NCBI GenBank assembly: GCA_029931535.1
Contig: JAQPZY010000848.1
Location: forward strand, 62,001 to 126,000
Length of the DNA: 64,000 nt
DNA from: Margaritifera margaritifera
Lineage: Eukaryota > Mollusca > Bivalvia > Unionida > Margaritiferidae
Direction of reading: 5' to 3'
Positions within the stretch are counted from its first letter, which is position 1, and each line of letters starts with the position of its first letter. Under the pieces are notes generated by a model. The model saw nothing but the letters and a program-made list of their open reading frames with translations, was not told the DNA's origin and ran no database searches. Position numbers and translations under genes: made by a program. Below are positions 25,404-37,169 of this stretch, piece after piece.

Positions 25404-25990
25404 AGGCTGCAACGTGAACACGTGTAAATGGCTTAGTTTAGTTTACTGCCAAAATTGGTAACCGTGTAAACGAACATGCACATCGCTGTCAATGATGCAT
25501 GAACTATCCATTCCAATTGTTTACATATTTCTGTTTACTTTTGAACCTAAAGTATTGATGATTTTTACATCAAATTAGGCAGCACAAGGAAAAAGCCGAA
25601 GTTGACGAGAATGAATTCGTTGTACCGCACATTACACAATATTACACATCAGGCTGATTTACTATCTTGTTCACCTAAAATTCTTGAAATTATTTATCTT
25701 TGAAAAATATGTTTTTTTAACAGGACCTTTTATGAGTAACATTTTATTTTGAGCAAACGTTTCAGCTTTGTAAACCACTGCAGTTGTTTTGTAGTCATTG
25801 CAGATCCTACCAAAGCATCATATATGGATGTCCAGAGTCGATTTTTTATCATGAACATATATGCGGCAGTATGAGACAATCTCATGACGATTGCAAGGAT
25901 GCAAACCTAAATTGTCGAATATGTTCAACAAAGACAGGTCCTAAAAACTACATCTTGTCATAATAAGAGGTAAATGACGCATCTGATGTA
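25404..25990 (+). repeat. Local direct duplication, copy 2
   Basis: Partner of 24178-24790, offset about 1.2 kb, within the same intron of the iRhom-like gene. It lacks a short insertion near the start (cctgtaggcgtttac). Confidence 0.75.
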
Positions 25991-26626
25991 TTTATTTTCT
26001 TAATGTGGTTTATATAATAAAAAATAAGAAAATATGCCAAGATCGCGCTTCAGTGTTTGAATGCACAGTAGTTTTATAATTCTTTCTAATAATTGTCATC
26101 ATTTGTTTCCTTTTATTCTTTTGATCGATTGATGACTATATTGATGGTAGGTGTAGCATTAGTCGTTTCAGTTTCTTAAATTTCCATAAGACCACTACTT
26201 CCTGACCTATCACAAATTCCCAAGACTATATTCTCTACTTTAGACAGTTCATTGTTCTAGTAATACATTACGTCCGCATTTATATCAGAGGCATGTACTT
26301 CCAGCACCAACTTTTGTGAGAGTCGTACTTTTAAATGCAATTATTCGTAAACGAGGCAATAGAAATGTATAATAACAACAAATGTGGAGTTTTCAGGTAT
26401 GGAAGATTAAAAATAAGTTCAAACAGAAACCTCCATAATTGACCTTGAAAGATCAAACCTACAGAAGTTGCGATAGTACATGTTAATTAAATTTATACAA
26501 ACTGATCTTTTTTATTTTCTTTTATGCTCAACTGTTTGGGAAAATCCGATGCCATTCTTGCCATTCTTTAGATTGAAGAGTTCAGAAATGGATAAGACGA
26601 TGTAATTTGATTTTTGTTTTCTCAGC

Positions 26627-26912
26627 CAACCAAGAGTTCAGAAATGGATAAGGCGATGTAATTTGATTTTTATTTTTTTTTATTATATTTTTTTAACCTA
26701 TAAGTGCTTTCTGGTTGGGGCCTATCCTCCCTAAAGCTCCGGTTTGAGTTTGATATTTAGCCTTATTTAAATCTCACCTTCAATCTAACATTTTCTGAAT
26801 TTGTTTCAGCCAACCAAGAGTTCAGAAATGGATAAGGCGATGTAATTTGATTTTTTAAATTTTTATTATATTGTTTTTTTACCTATAAGTGCTTTCTCGT
26901 TGGGGCCTATCC
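26627..26912. repeat. Tandem duplication including exon 3' end and splice donor
   Basis: The block ccaaccaagagttcagaaat..acctataagtgctttct..ggggcctatcc occurs at 26627-26728 and again at 26811-26912, 184 bp apart; a third partial copy of the ttcagaaatggataag part starts at 26581. The right-hand copy contains the true donor of the 26883-27051 exon, so the left-hand copy is a decoy of the exon end plus donor (there changed to aggtt). The 80-bp piece between them (tccctaaagctccggtttga...) is also found at 30881-30945. Confidence 0.8.
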
Positions 26913-27051
26913 AAATGTTTGGATACACCCACTTGTGTACATCTTCTGTTCCAAGACATGTCTTGACATGCATGAGCTTCACATGGGGTTCAAGACCTAT
27001 TGCTGCAAATCCGTCCAGTGAACACAGTACAACAATAGCTGCTAGTTGAGC
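26883..27051 (-). CDS. RHBDF: iRhom-like gene, exon with TM1 and start of luminal loop
   Basis: Exon of 56 codons plus one base, phase 0 to 1. The acceptor is a classic tgattgtcctgtttcag; the donor is ATAG|gtaaaa. The product starts AQLAAIVVLCSLDGFAAIGL, a hydrophobic helix, and then enters a luminal segment ending PNIWIGPNEKALI. In vertebrate iRhoms the same place reads ENFWIGPSSEALI, and the G.AP.GF turn after TM1 corresponds to DGFAAIGL here. Spliced to the next exon it continues into PCMRQD exactly as in the family. The last ~30 bp of this exon, the donor and adjacent intron sequence are duplicated about 184 bp further into the intron. Confidence 0.88.
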
Positions 27052-27165
27052 CTGAAACAGGACAATCAAAGAAACTTATGCTCTCTCTCTCTCTCTCTAG
27101 CTAATTGTAAACACAGACTCCTGAAACGATTACATTTTTCTCGCTACCTACTGAAAAAAATAACA

Positions 27166-27374
27166 CAGTTAATATGATAATGTCACACAGTTAATATGAC
27201 AATATTACTCAGTTAACATGACAATATCACAGAGTTAATACGACAATATCACACAGTTAATATGATAATATAACACGGTTAATATGACAATATCACATAG
27301 TTAATACAACAATATCACACATTTAATATGATAAAATCATTCAGTTAATATGCCAATATCACAGTTAATATAAA
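27166..27374 (+). repeat. 22-bp tandem repeat, about 9.5 copies
   Basis: The degenerate unit acacagttaatatgacaatatc is repeated from 27166. It lies about 115 bp upstream (in the minus sense) of an iRhom exon. Confidence 0.9.
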
Positions 27375-28007
27375 AAGCTTATAGAGGATAGAAAATTCGA
27401 TACAAATATGTGTAATTCCCGTGTTTTGCGAACCTAGGCGAGCAAAATACTCAAATTATTCAACTTTTATTTGCACGGTTTAAATTTACAAAAATTTTGA
27501 TAATATTTACCAATTAGATTCGTCATAAAGTTGCATGGAACGCTGGATTTGATCTTTGTTTTAAAACAAAGATTATCACCAACTTTACATAGAATCATAT
27601 TCAATAAACCCTGTGTTGTATATATTCTGTAAGTTTATTTGTTTATCTATTTTTGTTCATATTTTTATCAAAAGATCAGGCAACAGGAATTGTCTAAATA
27701 CCTTTTCCGGTGCACTCAAATAATGTATAGATAATCGAATAAACATTCACAGTGCAAAAAATGTTGCAACTATACGCAGATTAAATAACTTGTCGCATAT
27801 ATCTAATGTACCTGACATTAGGACTTTAAAGTGACAAATTTAACTTTGTTACACAGCAATTAAAGAATTCCAATTACAAGTGTGCAATAAAGTTATTCAA
27901 ACTTATAATCGAAGATTGGAATTTACTAAGTTAACTCAATAAAGTGGAAATAAGTAAAAAGAGAGGAAACAAAGAAACGATAAATGAAATATATGTCATC
28001 AGGATAG

Positions 28008-28107
<100 letters not shown>

Positions 28108-28312
28108 ATAGTGATAATATTCCTCTTGTTACTCTTGTGTTACATTCTATAGACACATATATGGGAATCCTGTACTCCAGAAAATAAGTACATTACATTT
28201 ACAACACTTAATTGGCGAGAGACGTTTTGAGATGGGAGCACAATACTCAACTGAATGGAAAACAATGTTAAAAGTAATGAGCAAGATGTGTAGTGTTCAT
28301 AATTTAGCTTAC

Positions 28313-28479
28313 CAACATAATAAGATATGTGAAGATGGGTATGAATTCTCGGAGACTTCCTACAGCACGTCTAGTTTCTGTCTGGCTGTTGCTGAGTTGA
28401 AATCCAGTCTCTACCTGTATTTTGTCTCTAAGTTTTTTCCATGCTTTTGCCTCTTTTCCTTTCGGGTTAGCATAGTAAG
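28313..28479 (-). CDS. RHBDF: iRhom-like gene, exon with juxtamembrane region and first half of TM1
   Basis: Exon of two bases plus 55 codons, phase 1 to 0. The acceptor is ctctatacccag and the donor TTG|gtaagc. The product is a basic, charged stretch (NPKGKEAKAWKKLRDK near its start) that ends in FIPIFTYLIML. Known iRhoms have PFFTYW at the start of TM1, immediately before the segment encoded by the next exon, so this ending completes TM1 across the splice junction. The charged part shows no clear match to the conserved iRhom cytosolic domain. A (TA)n tract lies about 200 bp downstream in the intron. Confidence 0.65.
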
Positions 28480-29287
28480 CTGGGTATAGAGAAATTGTGC
28501 TTTAGCAGAGGAAAGGCATAATATCTAAATTTTTCAAACACAGAAGATTCATCATATACTCGTAGAGGGTGCTTCATTTGTGACATGAACAGTGACTTTC
28601 AGTTAATGCCGTGTTAGAGCTGCCAGGTCTACTAAACTCAACCAGATCATCGTGTGTGTGTTTGTGTGTGTATGTGTGTGTGTGTGTGAGAGAGAGAGAG
28701 CGCAAATGCATATTTGTTAGAATTACAAGTGCGAGTACATGGTTTTATAAAATAACAAACATAATGTAATGAATGAGCGACTGTTATTTACAACATTCAT
28801 CTAATTCATGATGCCTATAAGCATTAAAAAATGAAATATACCATGTGCTGTGAAGACAAGTTAAATATATCAAATAACACGTTAAATCTTTAATCAATCT
28901 GTTGGACGTCTTTGTGAAATGTGATTATTGAACATATTGGATTGTAGAGAAACTTCTTTTTCTCTTTAATCAGTCGTTGACATTTACAAGATTTCGACTT
29001 TCTTGATTTTGTATAAATTATGTGCCAAGAATAATTTAGTTACCGCTTATAAAATAAAATGTATAATTCTTATGTAAACATATTTGTTTTAATTAATATC
29101 CACCTTAATGAATATAGTGTGCAAAAATTTTGAAATTACAAAAAATATAGAAACAATCTGAGGAATATAGACTGGAATAAAAAAGTGTTTACATTCCAAT
29201 CATTATCACCAGTGAATTGTGACAGTGCGACGTCTCCAGTAAAGGAAGGGAGTTAATTCAGTTCGTCCGGAAGCACCTTTAGAGAGC

Positions 29288-29509
29288 CAACAAAAAAGCC
29301 ACTAAACTAATCCGCAACCAGCATACCACTTTCAGACGAATCCAATCCCTACAAAAATACTTAGGAGAAAAAGAAAGTCCCATTGCGAGGCCAGGATCCT
29401 CAAGATCAAGAAAGGCTAAAAGAGACTTTTCCCTAAACAACCAGGACAAGCAATTAGTACCAGGCAAAGCAGCGATTATCAAGTTGAAAGACACGAACAA
29501 ACAGCTGTA
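29288..29509 (+). other. Unidentified plus-strand open segment
   Basis: An ATG-less frame of about 73 codons includes RANKKATKLIRNQHTTFRRI and is rich in Lys, Arg and Gln, ending at a stop at 29507. It may be an exon or relic on the strand opposite to the iRhom-like gene. No clear acceptor or family assignment. Confidence 0.25.
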
Positions 29510-29524
29510 AAGCAATGTTCACAA

Positions 29525-29625
29525 TCTGATCCGAGCTGACCTGGGCGGGTCTGAAACCCGCCACCCTTGAATTACGAGTCTGATGCACTATGCAGTGAGC
29601 TACAGAACTAGAACGCACATCAGGA
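29525..29625 (-). mobile_element. tRNA-derived SINE fragment
   Basis: On the minus strand the sequence reads GTAGCTCACTGCATAGTGCA (A-box region), then an anticodon-like arm TCAGACTCGTAATTCA and GCGGGTTTCAGACCCGC, a perfect 5-bp T-arm stem with a 7-base loop (B box). The acceptor stem is lost and the anticodon stem is damaged, so it is a SINE head and not a working tRNA. The loop CTCGTAA suggests a Thr(CGT)-like ancestor. The same sequence is at 31550-31620. Confidence 0.7.
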
Positions 29626-29810
29626 TTCTTGCTTGACAATTATTTGTAAATTTACGGAGAGATTTCAAAAAGGCGAAATATCAACCCCAAGATGCAGCTT
29701 TAGGGAACACAATCCCTGTAAGAAGGGAGACAAAGGGTATTAAAAGGGCATGTAAACATTTTTTAAAAATATGAACGATTGTGTCAAGTCTGATAGAAAA
29801 CATTACTAAT

Positions 29811-30835
29811 ATTCGTTCTTATTATATACTTTATAAACACTTCCATTAGTTTAACGTTGTTGCTACTGGTCAATATCCAGAGGTACTGACTGTAGTTAAG
29901 TAAAAATATTCACCACTTCCTTATACGGAAAACAAGGACGGGTGTAGAGAGAGAGAGATACACACACAGACACATTGGGATCGCTATGTCGAGCTTCAGC
30001 CAAGGCAGACTCATAAAAAAGAACTGAGGTGATGTGTTGCTCTGCTGAGGATTTATAGCGCAATTAATGTACTTCTCAAGGCCAAAGTTACTATCAAAAC
30101 TAATTCTCGTATCTTTTACCTGTAAACGACTCACTAGATATACTTCTAAGAAACTTCTGTTCTTTTGTATACTCTACTTTTCCAGCAAGGAAATTCAAAA
30201 AGACAAGATAAACAGAAGAAACAATTGAAGAACCCATGCCAGTGAAGAAATTCATACGTGAAAGAAAGTAAAAAAAGAAGAAAAATGGACTTTTGTGATG
30301 CGTTCTGAAATTGTAATGTGATTCTTATTCACGAGAATATACCCCCCCCCAAAAAAACGTCAGTACCTCTGTTATGATTTTTTTTTTTTTATAAAACATT
30401 TTATATAATTGTTTAAAGTGTAACACACACACACACATTTTTTAAAGGAGGGATTTTGTTTTTGTTTAATTTGGCAATCATTTGAGTAGTATCTGTTGGA
30501 TGATATTAATAGCTAGATCAATTGTATATAAAAGAGCAATACCAAACATCATCATTATCAGACAGTCGATTCTTTGGCACCGGCGTCATATAGAAAGGGC
30601 TACAGTTATTGTTGGGTGCTAGATTCATGACGCGGTCAGCGTTCTACATTTCTGTCGACATTGTTATTTAGCCGTAGCCAGAACAGAAGTAGTTCATCGA
30701 ATGTGGGCAGCGGTGAATATTTTTACTTAACTATGGCCAATGCCTCTGGATATTGACCAGTAGCAACAACTTTAAACTAATGGAACTGTTTATAAAGCAT
30801 ATAGTAAGAAGAGTGTTTTATATCAGACTTTACAC
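29811..30835. repeat. Further fragments of the TIR element, convergent
   Basis: 29811-29935 matches 23210-23330 directly; 30569-30835 matches 23210-23478 in reverse orientation, including a diverged terminal repeat ending tgacgcggtcagcg at 30637-30650. The two fragments therefore face each other. Poly-C and poly-T tracts and a (GA)n lie between them. Confidence 0.6.
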
Positions 30836-31381
30836 AACCGTTTATAAAAAAAAATGTCTCCGTTCTTAAGGACTTGTGTTCCCTAAAGCTCCGGTTTGAG
30901 TTTGATATTTTGCCTTATTTAAATCTCACCTTCAATCTAACCCTACTATTTTCTTCTGTACCTTGAGAGTTCAGTTTTGCTCCCACCTATAACTTCTCTT
31001 AATTTCATTGTATGCTAAAAGAAATATTATTGAGTATTCTGATGTGTTTTTTCCTGTGATCTTCCAGGCTTGCTTCGAAATATCTTGCTGGATCATTCTA
31101 TACATTGGTCGTTATTACAAAATGGAATTGTCTACGATAACAGAATGCTATAAAATAAATAAATGTTACCAGAGCTTTAACACACTCTTCCACACTCAGT
31201 TTGTATTGTATATCTCCTTACAACAGTCATAACAATATTTTTGATTAGTGAGTTTTCAATCTTAGAAAAAAATGGCATCATGAATGTGATACTTTCAAAA
31301 TTAATTGTTAGCAAAGCTGGTCTCCATCGAACTTCTCAATTATTTTCTCTTTCGTTTATTCTGTCACAATAGTTTTCCAAA

Positions 31382-31730
31382 ATGGTATCGCCGGGTCTTT
31401 TACTTATATATTTCATTACCTGTGTGGGCATATGTCTTACTCGTCAAGGTAAAGAAACGCACAAAGTTCTGAGAAAATCATATAACTACTAAAATGTTAT
31501 GTTACAAATCATTTTCAGGCAATAATCCTGGCGTGCATACTATTTCTGTAATTCATTGCGTGAAACATCAGACTCGTAATTCAAGTCTAGCGGGTTTGAG
31601 GCCTGCCCAGGTCAGCTGCCTCTATGTATACTTGGAAAAGGCACTTACTAGTAACTCCCATTTCCCCGGCATGATATCTTACGACCCACAGTCCATATAC
31701 AGATTCCTGGAATCCAGTGTTGTGTGCTAA
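31382..31730 (+). CDS. Candidate two-exon small secreted protein, partly from a SINE
   Basis: Exon 1 (31382-31448) gives an ATG and 22 codons, MVSPGLLLIYFITCVGICLT and RQ, a good signal peptide, ending CAAG|gtaaag. A 70-bp intron ends in atcattttcag at 31518. Exon 2 (31519-31730) is in phase and open to a stop, giving a total of about 92 residues with the cysteines HC, SC and VVC. Most of exon 2 is the SINE, and the minus-strand SINE copy at 29525 encodes a similar run (HQTRNS, RPAQVS). It could be a real exonised SINE or a chance frame; the short intron and lack of a known family argue for caution. Confidence 0.3.
31545..31690 (+). mobile_element. tRNA-derived SINE, second copy
   Basis: Shares cagactcgtaattcaag, gcgggtttgaggcctgccca and the following ggtcagctgcctctatgtat..cttggaaaaggcactta tail. 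The tail matches 55975-56050 (ctgcctcggtgtgtccttgg). The family tail with a ttgg(g)aaaggcac motif is typical of short metazoan SINEs. It lies inside a candidate coding exon. Confidence 0.65.
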
Positions 31731-32354
31731 AGATGAACTTCCTCATCGAAACCCTAAAGACATTCGAGCTTATATCATCAACTCAGACGCTTTCCCAACA
31801 AATACAGTGTGGAATATTTTGTATTCCTATAGATTACCTAATCTGGAAGACAATAGCATTTGACTTTATGAGAAGAAATGATGTATCCACTCAACTCAAT
31901 AATTCAATTCAGATTTGATAATGTGTGGACAATATCGTGAGCATTCTCTTCATCAACACAGTATTGGATTCCAATTAAATCATGTATTGGTTTGTTTTGA
32001 ATGTGATTTCTCTAGAAACGATGAAAAAATAGAAAGATAGTTTTGTGAACATTATGGCTATCTATTTTTCTTTAGCACAGAAATGTTGTGTGTATTGATG
32101 GCAAAAAGACACTCAACTAGATCATTGGAAGTCAAGTCTTACTCTACAATGTTGTCAACATTGTAAATACATTCATGTTTAATGCCTTTTGTTTGCCACT
32201 TGTACCTGAAGAGGAAGGGACTAGTGCTAATCATCCTTCTTTTTTTTTTTTGTTGAAGCTTGAGTTATAGGGGCTTATTTATAAAAATTTGATCAAGAAA
32301 ACAATGGTGTTGATTGTGTTGTTTTTTTTTGGCAAAAGAATTCTTCTGACCAAC

Positions 32355-32359
32355 TCTAT

Positions 32360-32404
<45 letters not shown>

Positions 32405-32605
32405 TGTTGGCACAAACAAATCTATCAAAAGTGACTAACTTGTTTTCCCGCTCACACACACTCTCTCTCTCTACCTCGCTCCCGCTCTCTCTTCTCTCTC
32501 TCAATCTTTCTCTCTCTCTCTCTCTCTCTCTCTTCAATTTTTGTTGGCACAAACAATCTATCCAAAGCGACTAACTTGTTTTTTCACGCTCTCTCTCTCT
32601 CAGGT
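32355..32605. repeat. (CT)n tracts with a duplicated ~137-bp unit
   Basis: (CT)n at 32361-32398, 32459-32473 and 32507-32535, with caatttttgttggcacaaac..gactaacttg present twice (32398 and 32535). Confidence 0.9.
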
Positions 32606-33489
32606 TTGGCACATTCTATTCTATCAAAAGTTTAATATAAAGGTTAAAAAGGTCACAACTATTGCTATACAAAATTTTTCATTTGATTTCTTTCCGTAGC
32701 ACTAGAGTGACTCTGCATTTTTACAGACAGACAGAAAAACGATTATTTCCTTTGCAAGCACAGACTCTCCATATACAATGCATTCAGTTTGACTGATTTC
32801 AAACTTGAACAGAAAATGTTACTTTATGTCTGTCAATCTTTGGTTTGTCACAACATTTTTTATTCAGAATTTAATGTAAAGGCATACAAAGTTTTTCTTA
32901 ACAAGTACAAATGCTCCATTGCATTTAGTTTTTGCCGTTTTCAAAAATTAAAAAAAAAAAAAATCGCGTCAAATTCTGACTTAGTTTGATACTGTGGCAA
33001 ATATAACTCTTGTCTCAGCAGCTCACATCACATTTCATTCATTGTACGATAAGCAACATTTTGCAATGAAGTTAAGAGACATTGGATGAAGTCAGTCAAG
33101 TGCACTAAATTCTAGGGTGGCAAACGCGTCAATTTGTAACAAAGTGAGAAAATAAATCTGCCTCATAAAGCATTGTGATTGCAACACACCTTCTGCCAAT
33201 ATGTTTATCAAGCGACAATGGGTAGCAGTGCAATGAAAGAATTAAAATCAAGGATGGAAAACACTAATACTGCATTAAAAAAATTTTAAATCCCCATTGG
33301 CTTCACACAGTATTTAGATCTGATATAGTTGTGGTTGGATTGTAAAAGTAAGCTAATGATTGTCCTTAAGCGTGTGTTTGTTCTTCGCTGCATCCTGTTT
33401 TCACTACATTTATGATAGTGTATAAGTATATTTGTGTTTGAATTGTAAAAGTAAACCAATGTCTTCCCTTAAGAAGTGGGTGTTTGTCA

Positions 33490-33960
33490 CTCCAAACGGC
33501 GATTTGAATAGTAAATGTGGGGTATTAATAATAAATGTGGGGGTGATGGATAATAAATGACTGGATATTGGATAGTAGATCACTGGTATTGGTCACTTCA
33601 ACAGCGTTGTATGAATAGGGGTTTTACTTTGTTTATAAGAGGATAATAGGGAAGTTATAGGGAGATAGGGAAGTTAGTTTTGTTTATAAAGTGTTTAGGT
33701 TCTATTTTATACCCCTTCTTTTACATCCTACCCTGTGTGGTAAGTAGATACGTGGGTGTTGGTTGCTCCAAATGGAATGTTGAATAGTAAAATGTGGCGT
33801 AATGGTTACTTTAAACGGGGTGTTGGATAGTAAATGTGGGGTATTTAATAGTGAAAATGTTAAATTCCCATTAGAGGTTAAAGGATCCCATTTAAGGTGA
33901 ACAACTTCTAACAATGTATAGAATGTGCTATCGTTGGCACAGATGTAGACTTTATAGCCT
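33490..33960. repeat. Degenerate short repeats of gttggatagtaaatgtgggg type
   Basis: Variants of (g)aatagtaaatgtggggt recur irregularly from 33505 to 33850, followed at 33960-34215 by repeated cgttagaccccat-like and gttaaacctatg blocks. No coding frame. Confidence 0.6.
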
Positions 33961-34229
33961 CAATGCCGTTAGACCCCAATTCCCGTTAGACCCCATTCTG
34001 GCACACACGTGTTAAACCTATGGACATTTTTAACATTACATTTCCCATAGACCCCATAATCCTAAAATGGCAGCCTAATGTTAATTCCAATGAACCCCAT
34101 ATCGTTCCTCACATGTTAAACCTATGAACAAAACCTCGTAATGTTATATTTCCGTTAGACTCCATAGTACAATTCCTATGTTAAAGTCCCATTATGCCAC
34201 ATAGTGTCAATTTTGACCCAGGGTGTCCC

Positions 34230-34810
34230 ACTATACTACTTTGGTTGTTCAGCAGACTGGAAAGAATGTCGTATTTGGGTTCATTCTTTGCTTTACATTG
34301 TATTCAAATGAAATAGGACATATACTTACACCTGGTATACGGACAGGATAATCTCACGTGTGACCTGTTATGTTTACAGGGTAATTTAAACCCTGTTATG
34401 TGTACAGAAATATTTCATACTTGTTATGTGTATAGGATAATTTCATACTGATTATGTGTACAGGTTAAGTTCACATATAATATGTGTACAGGATAATTTC
34501 ACTCTTGTTATGTGTACATGATAATTTTGCACTGGTTACATGTACAGGGTAATTTCACATCTGTTAAGTGAACTGGAGAACTTCACAGTCTAAACACGAC
34601 TATGACATTTGATTCTATTCTTAAATAGGCAACATTTAACAATTTCTGTTATAAATACAGAATAAATTCAGCAATCGCATGTGGACAATTTCTCTGTACT
34701 TTATTTGAAATCTTACTCTATTATCTAAGCAACAATATCTCATATATAGGTAAGCCATAATCATCTAAGCAACAATATCTTGCATTGAGGTAAGCCATTA
34801 CTAGAAAATG
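34230..34810 (+). repeat. Dispersed repeat B, copy 1, with internal ~28-bp minisatellite
   Basis: Starts gaaagaatgtcgtatttggg; an internal array (34330-34580) repeats a unit like cttgttatgtgtacaggata about nine times; ends with two copies of a ~38-bp block ctaagcaacaatatct..gtaagccat. The same architecture is at 53540-53905. Confidence 0.8.
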
Positions 34811-35572
34811 TTTATTCTAACTTCCGTTATTTTCACTAATCCCATCCCCTCTCCATCTGTCCTTGCTATCTTTATGACAATTGCATATAGTTTGTTTTGT
34901 TCTTTTTTTTTAAGTATAACCTCAAACTTCGGTATTGTGCAAAAATAGAACAACTGTAATGTCTTACTATCGCAAATACCCATGCTTTTTACTGCATATT
35001 TCAAACCCAACCCCCCAACCCGCAACTAGGGATTATAATGCATACTCTGTCAAGAACAAACCTCGTTTTCCTGCTAAGACTGCATGTATGAAGTCTGATG
35101 AAAAAATATTTGAAAATGTCGTTTGTAATAGAATTTTGTGCTATTTCACTTTTCAACCTCCCAGAAATCCCATGCGTAAAAGCCAAGAATGACACCTCTC
35201 TATCAGATGGTTACCACAAGGGCAAGAAAACTACAATGTTCTGTGAATTCTATCTGGCGGTTTAGCAGGAGATATGTTAAGGAGCAAACAAATGGACATG
35301 CGAACGGCTTGACAGGTGCAGGGCATCACCATATCGTCTACGCTTTTTAAAAAGAGTAGGAACAATAATATGGTGCAAAGAAAGAAAAAATAAGCATTGT
35401 TTGGTGCCGTACAACAAAAGTAAAACATGTTCGATGCAAGTTAAAAGCTGCACAGAAATTTTATTATGAGACTAGATACGGAGCGTATTTAAAAAGTGTT
35501 GCATGTTAGTGCGCTGTACAACAAAGTTCTTTATTAGTGAACGGTGCATCAGTGCATACTCTCAAAGTACTC

Positions 35573-36092
35573 CCCATGTACCTCTACACACATTCAGTCT
35601 GATTATCCAATTCCCATGTACCTCTACACACATTCAGTCTGATTATCCAATTCCCATGTACCTCTACACACATTCAGTCTGATTATCCAATCCCCATGTA
35701 CCTCTACACACATTCAGTCTGATTATCCAATTCCCATGTACCTCTACACACATTCAGTCTGATTATCCAATTCCCATGTACCTCTACACACATTCAGTCT
35801 GATTATCCAATTCCCATGTACCTCTACACACATTCAGTCTGATTATCCAATTCCCATGTACCTCTACACACATTCAGTCTGATTATCCAATTCCCATGTA
35901 CCTCTACACACATTCAGTCTGATTATCCAATCCCCATGTACCTCTACACACATTCAGTCTGATTATCCAATCCCCATGTACCTCTACACACATTCAGTCT
36001 GATTATCCAATTCCCATGTACCTCTACACACATTCAGTCTGATTATCCAATTCCCATGTACCTCTACACACATTCAGTCTGATTATCCAATT
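35573..36092 (+). repeat. 40-bp minisatellite, 13 copies
   Basis: The unit cccatgtacctctacacaca continuing ttcagtctgattatccaatt is repeated 13 times with only a t/c variant (tt or tc before ccc). The array ends about 27 bp from the donor of the 36119-36227 exon. Confidence 0.98.
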
Positions 36093-36118
36093 TACTAAAT
36101 TAAATTAGTCTGACATAC

Positions 36119-36227
36119 CTGCTGCCGTCTGCTCCATTTCTGTCAACAATTCAAGTTTATCTTGAATTGACTGTTGCATCTTTGCTTTCAGCTTCTTAAG
36201 TTCACGTATTCTAACATTCTTCTCAAT
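36119..36227 (-). CDS. Coiled-coil exon, probably iRhom-like gene
   Basis: Exon of 36 codons plus one base, open only in phase 0. The acceptor follows a T-rich run ending tatgtctcag; the donor is GCAG|gtatgt, close to consensus. The product begins IEKNVRIRELKKLKAKMQQS and continues as a strongly charged, Leu/Ile-spaced helix typical of a coiled coil. Phase 1 at its end matches the phase 1 start of the exon at 28313-28479. A 13-copy 40-bp minisatellite starts about 27 bp beyond the donor and a (TA)n tract lies about 65 bp before the acceptor. Membership in the iRhom-like gene is inferred from strand and phase only. Confidence 0.6.
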
Positions 36228-36286
36228 CTGAGACATAATGAAGGATTTTAAGATAGTGAACTTAATTCATTTCATGATGAATTCAT

Positions 36287-36289
<3 letters not shown>

Positions 36290-36353
<64 letters not shown>
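36290..36353. repeat. (TA)n microsatellite
   Basis: About 31 uninterrupted AT units, 63 bp upstream (minus sense) of the coiled-coil exon. Confidence 0.98.
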
Positions 36354-36357
<4 letters not shown>

Positions 36358-36837
36358 TAAACATAAATAGAAGAGGTTACAAGATACTATCTCGATGTGA
36401 TGTTAAAAATAGAATCTTCGTAAAGGTGTATGGAAAAACATTCAAAACTATAAATTAGTGAAAAGTTCAAGAACAATTTCTTTCCAACATTAAATTATAA
36501 TAAAAGTATGTTGAAATAGTATCGAGAGGATACATGAACTTGTAATCTTTAAGAGAGCATTAAACGTCTAATTAAAAATACTATACCAGCAAATCTTGCT
36601 GGTATTGTGAAACTCAATAAAAATGAATAGACCACTCATATTTTTGTGTAATGCAATTAAAAAATCAATATAAATTTTTTTGGATCAGTAAGAGCATGAA
36701 AACATTTAGGGAACGGTTATTTTGATTTTTTTACATTATAAATGAAGGCACGAAGCTACATTGCCAAAAGATAACTTGTTTATAAGTTTAGACGGGTTAA
36801 AAGTGTGGTGACAGCCAGTTATATTGATGAAAAACAT

Positions 36838-37121
36838 TCAAGAGAATAAAGGCGTTTGTTTATAGAAGCCTTAAAAAGATATACCCTTATATTTTAGAAA
36901 GATGCAGATCTACAGATTATATTATTGGTGACAACATTGAGATAAGTATCACCAACTCCTACAGCAATATGGTGAAAACAGCGTATTACTTGGAAGGAAT
37001 AAATTACATATTTGATGTGAATAAATATACATATTTGTATTCTGCTAAATTTACAGTACAACTTAAAGAACTCATAAACTTTACAAAGTCAATCTACAAG
37101 TATTCAACAAAGACATAGATA
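36838..37121 (+). pseudogene. Unidentified frame, probably part of a Polinton relic
   Basis: About 94 codons without a stop, from KTFKRIKAFVYRSLKKIYPY through DNIEISITNSYSNMVKTAYY to a stop at 37120. It lies on the same strand as, and just upstream of, the integrase relic. A frameshift near 36835 joins it to an earlier coding-like piece (VVTASYIDE). I do not recognise the protein; a Polinton accessory gene is a guess. Confidence 0.4.
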
Positions 37122-37169
37122 AAATGTATAGATACAAAATTTCGATTTAAAATATTACATGGTGTCAAA

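Noticed and set aside
29525..29625. Functional tRNA gene
   Set aside because: A and B boxes and the T stem remain, but the acceptor stem is missing and the anticodon stem is mismatched; this is a SINE head.
35573..36092. CRISPR-like array
   Set aside because: The 40-bp units are directly adjacent without spacers and the genome is eukaryotic.
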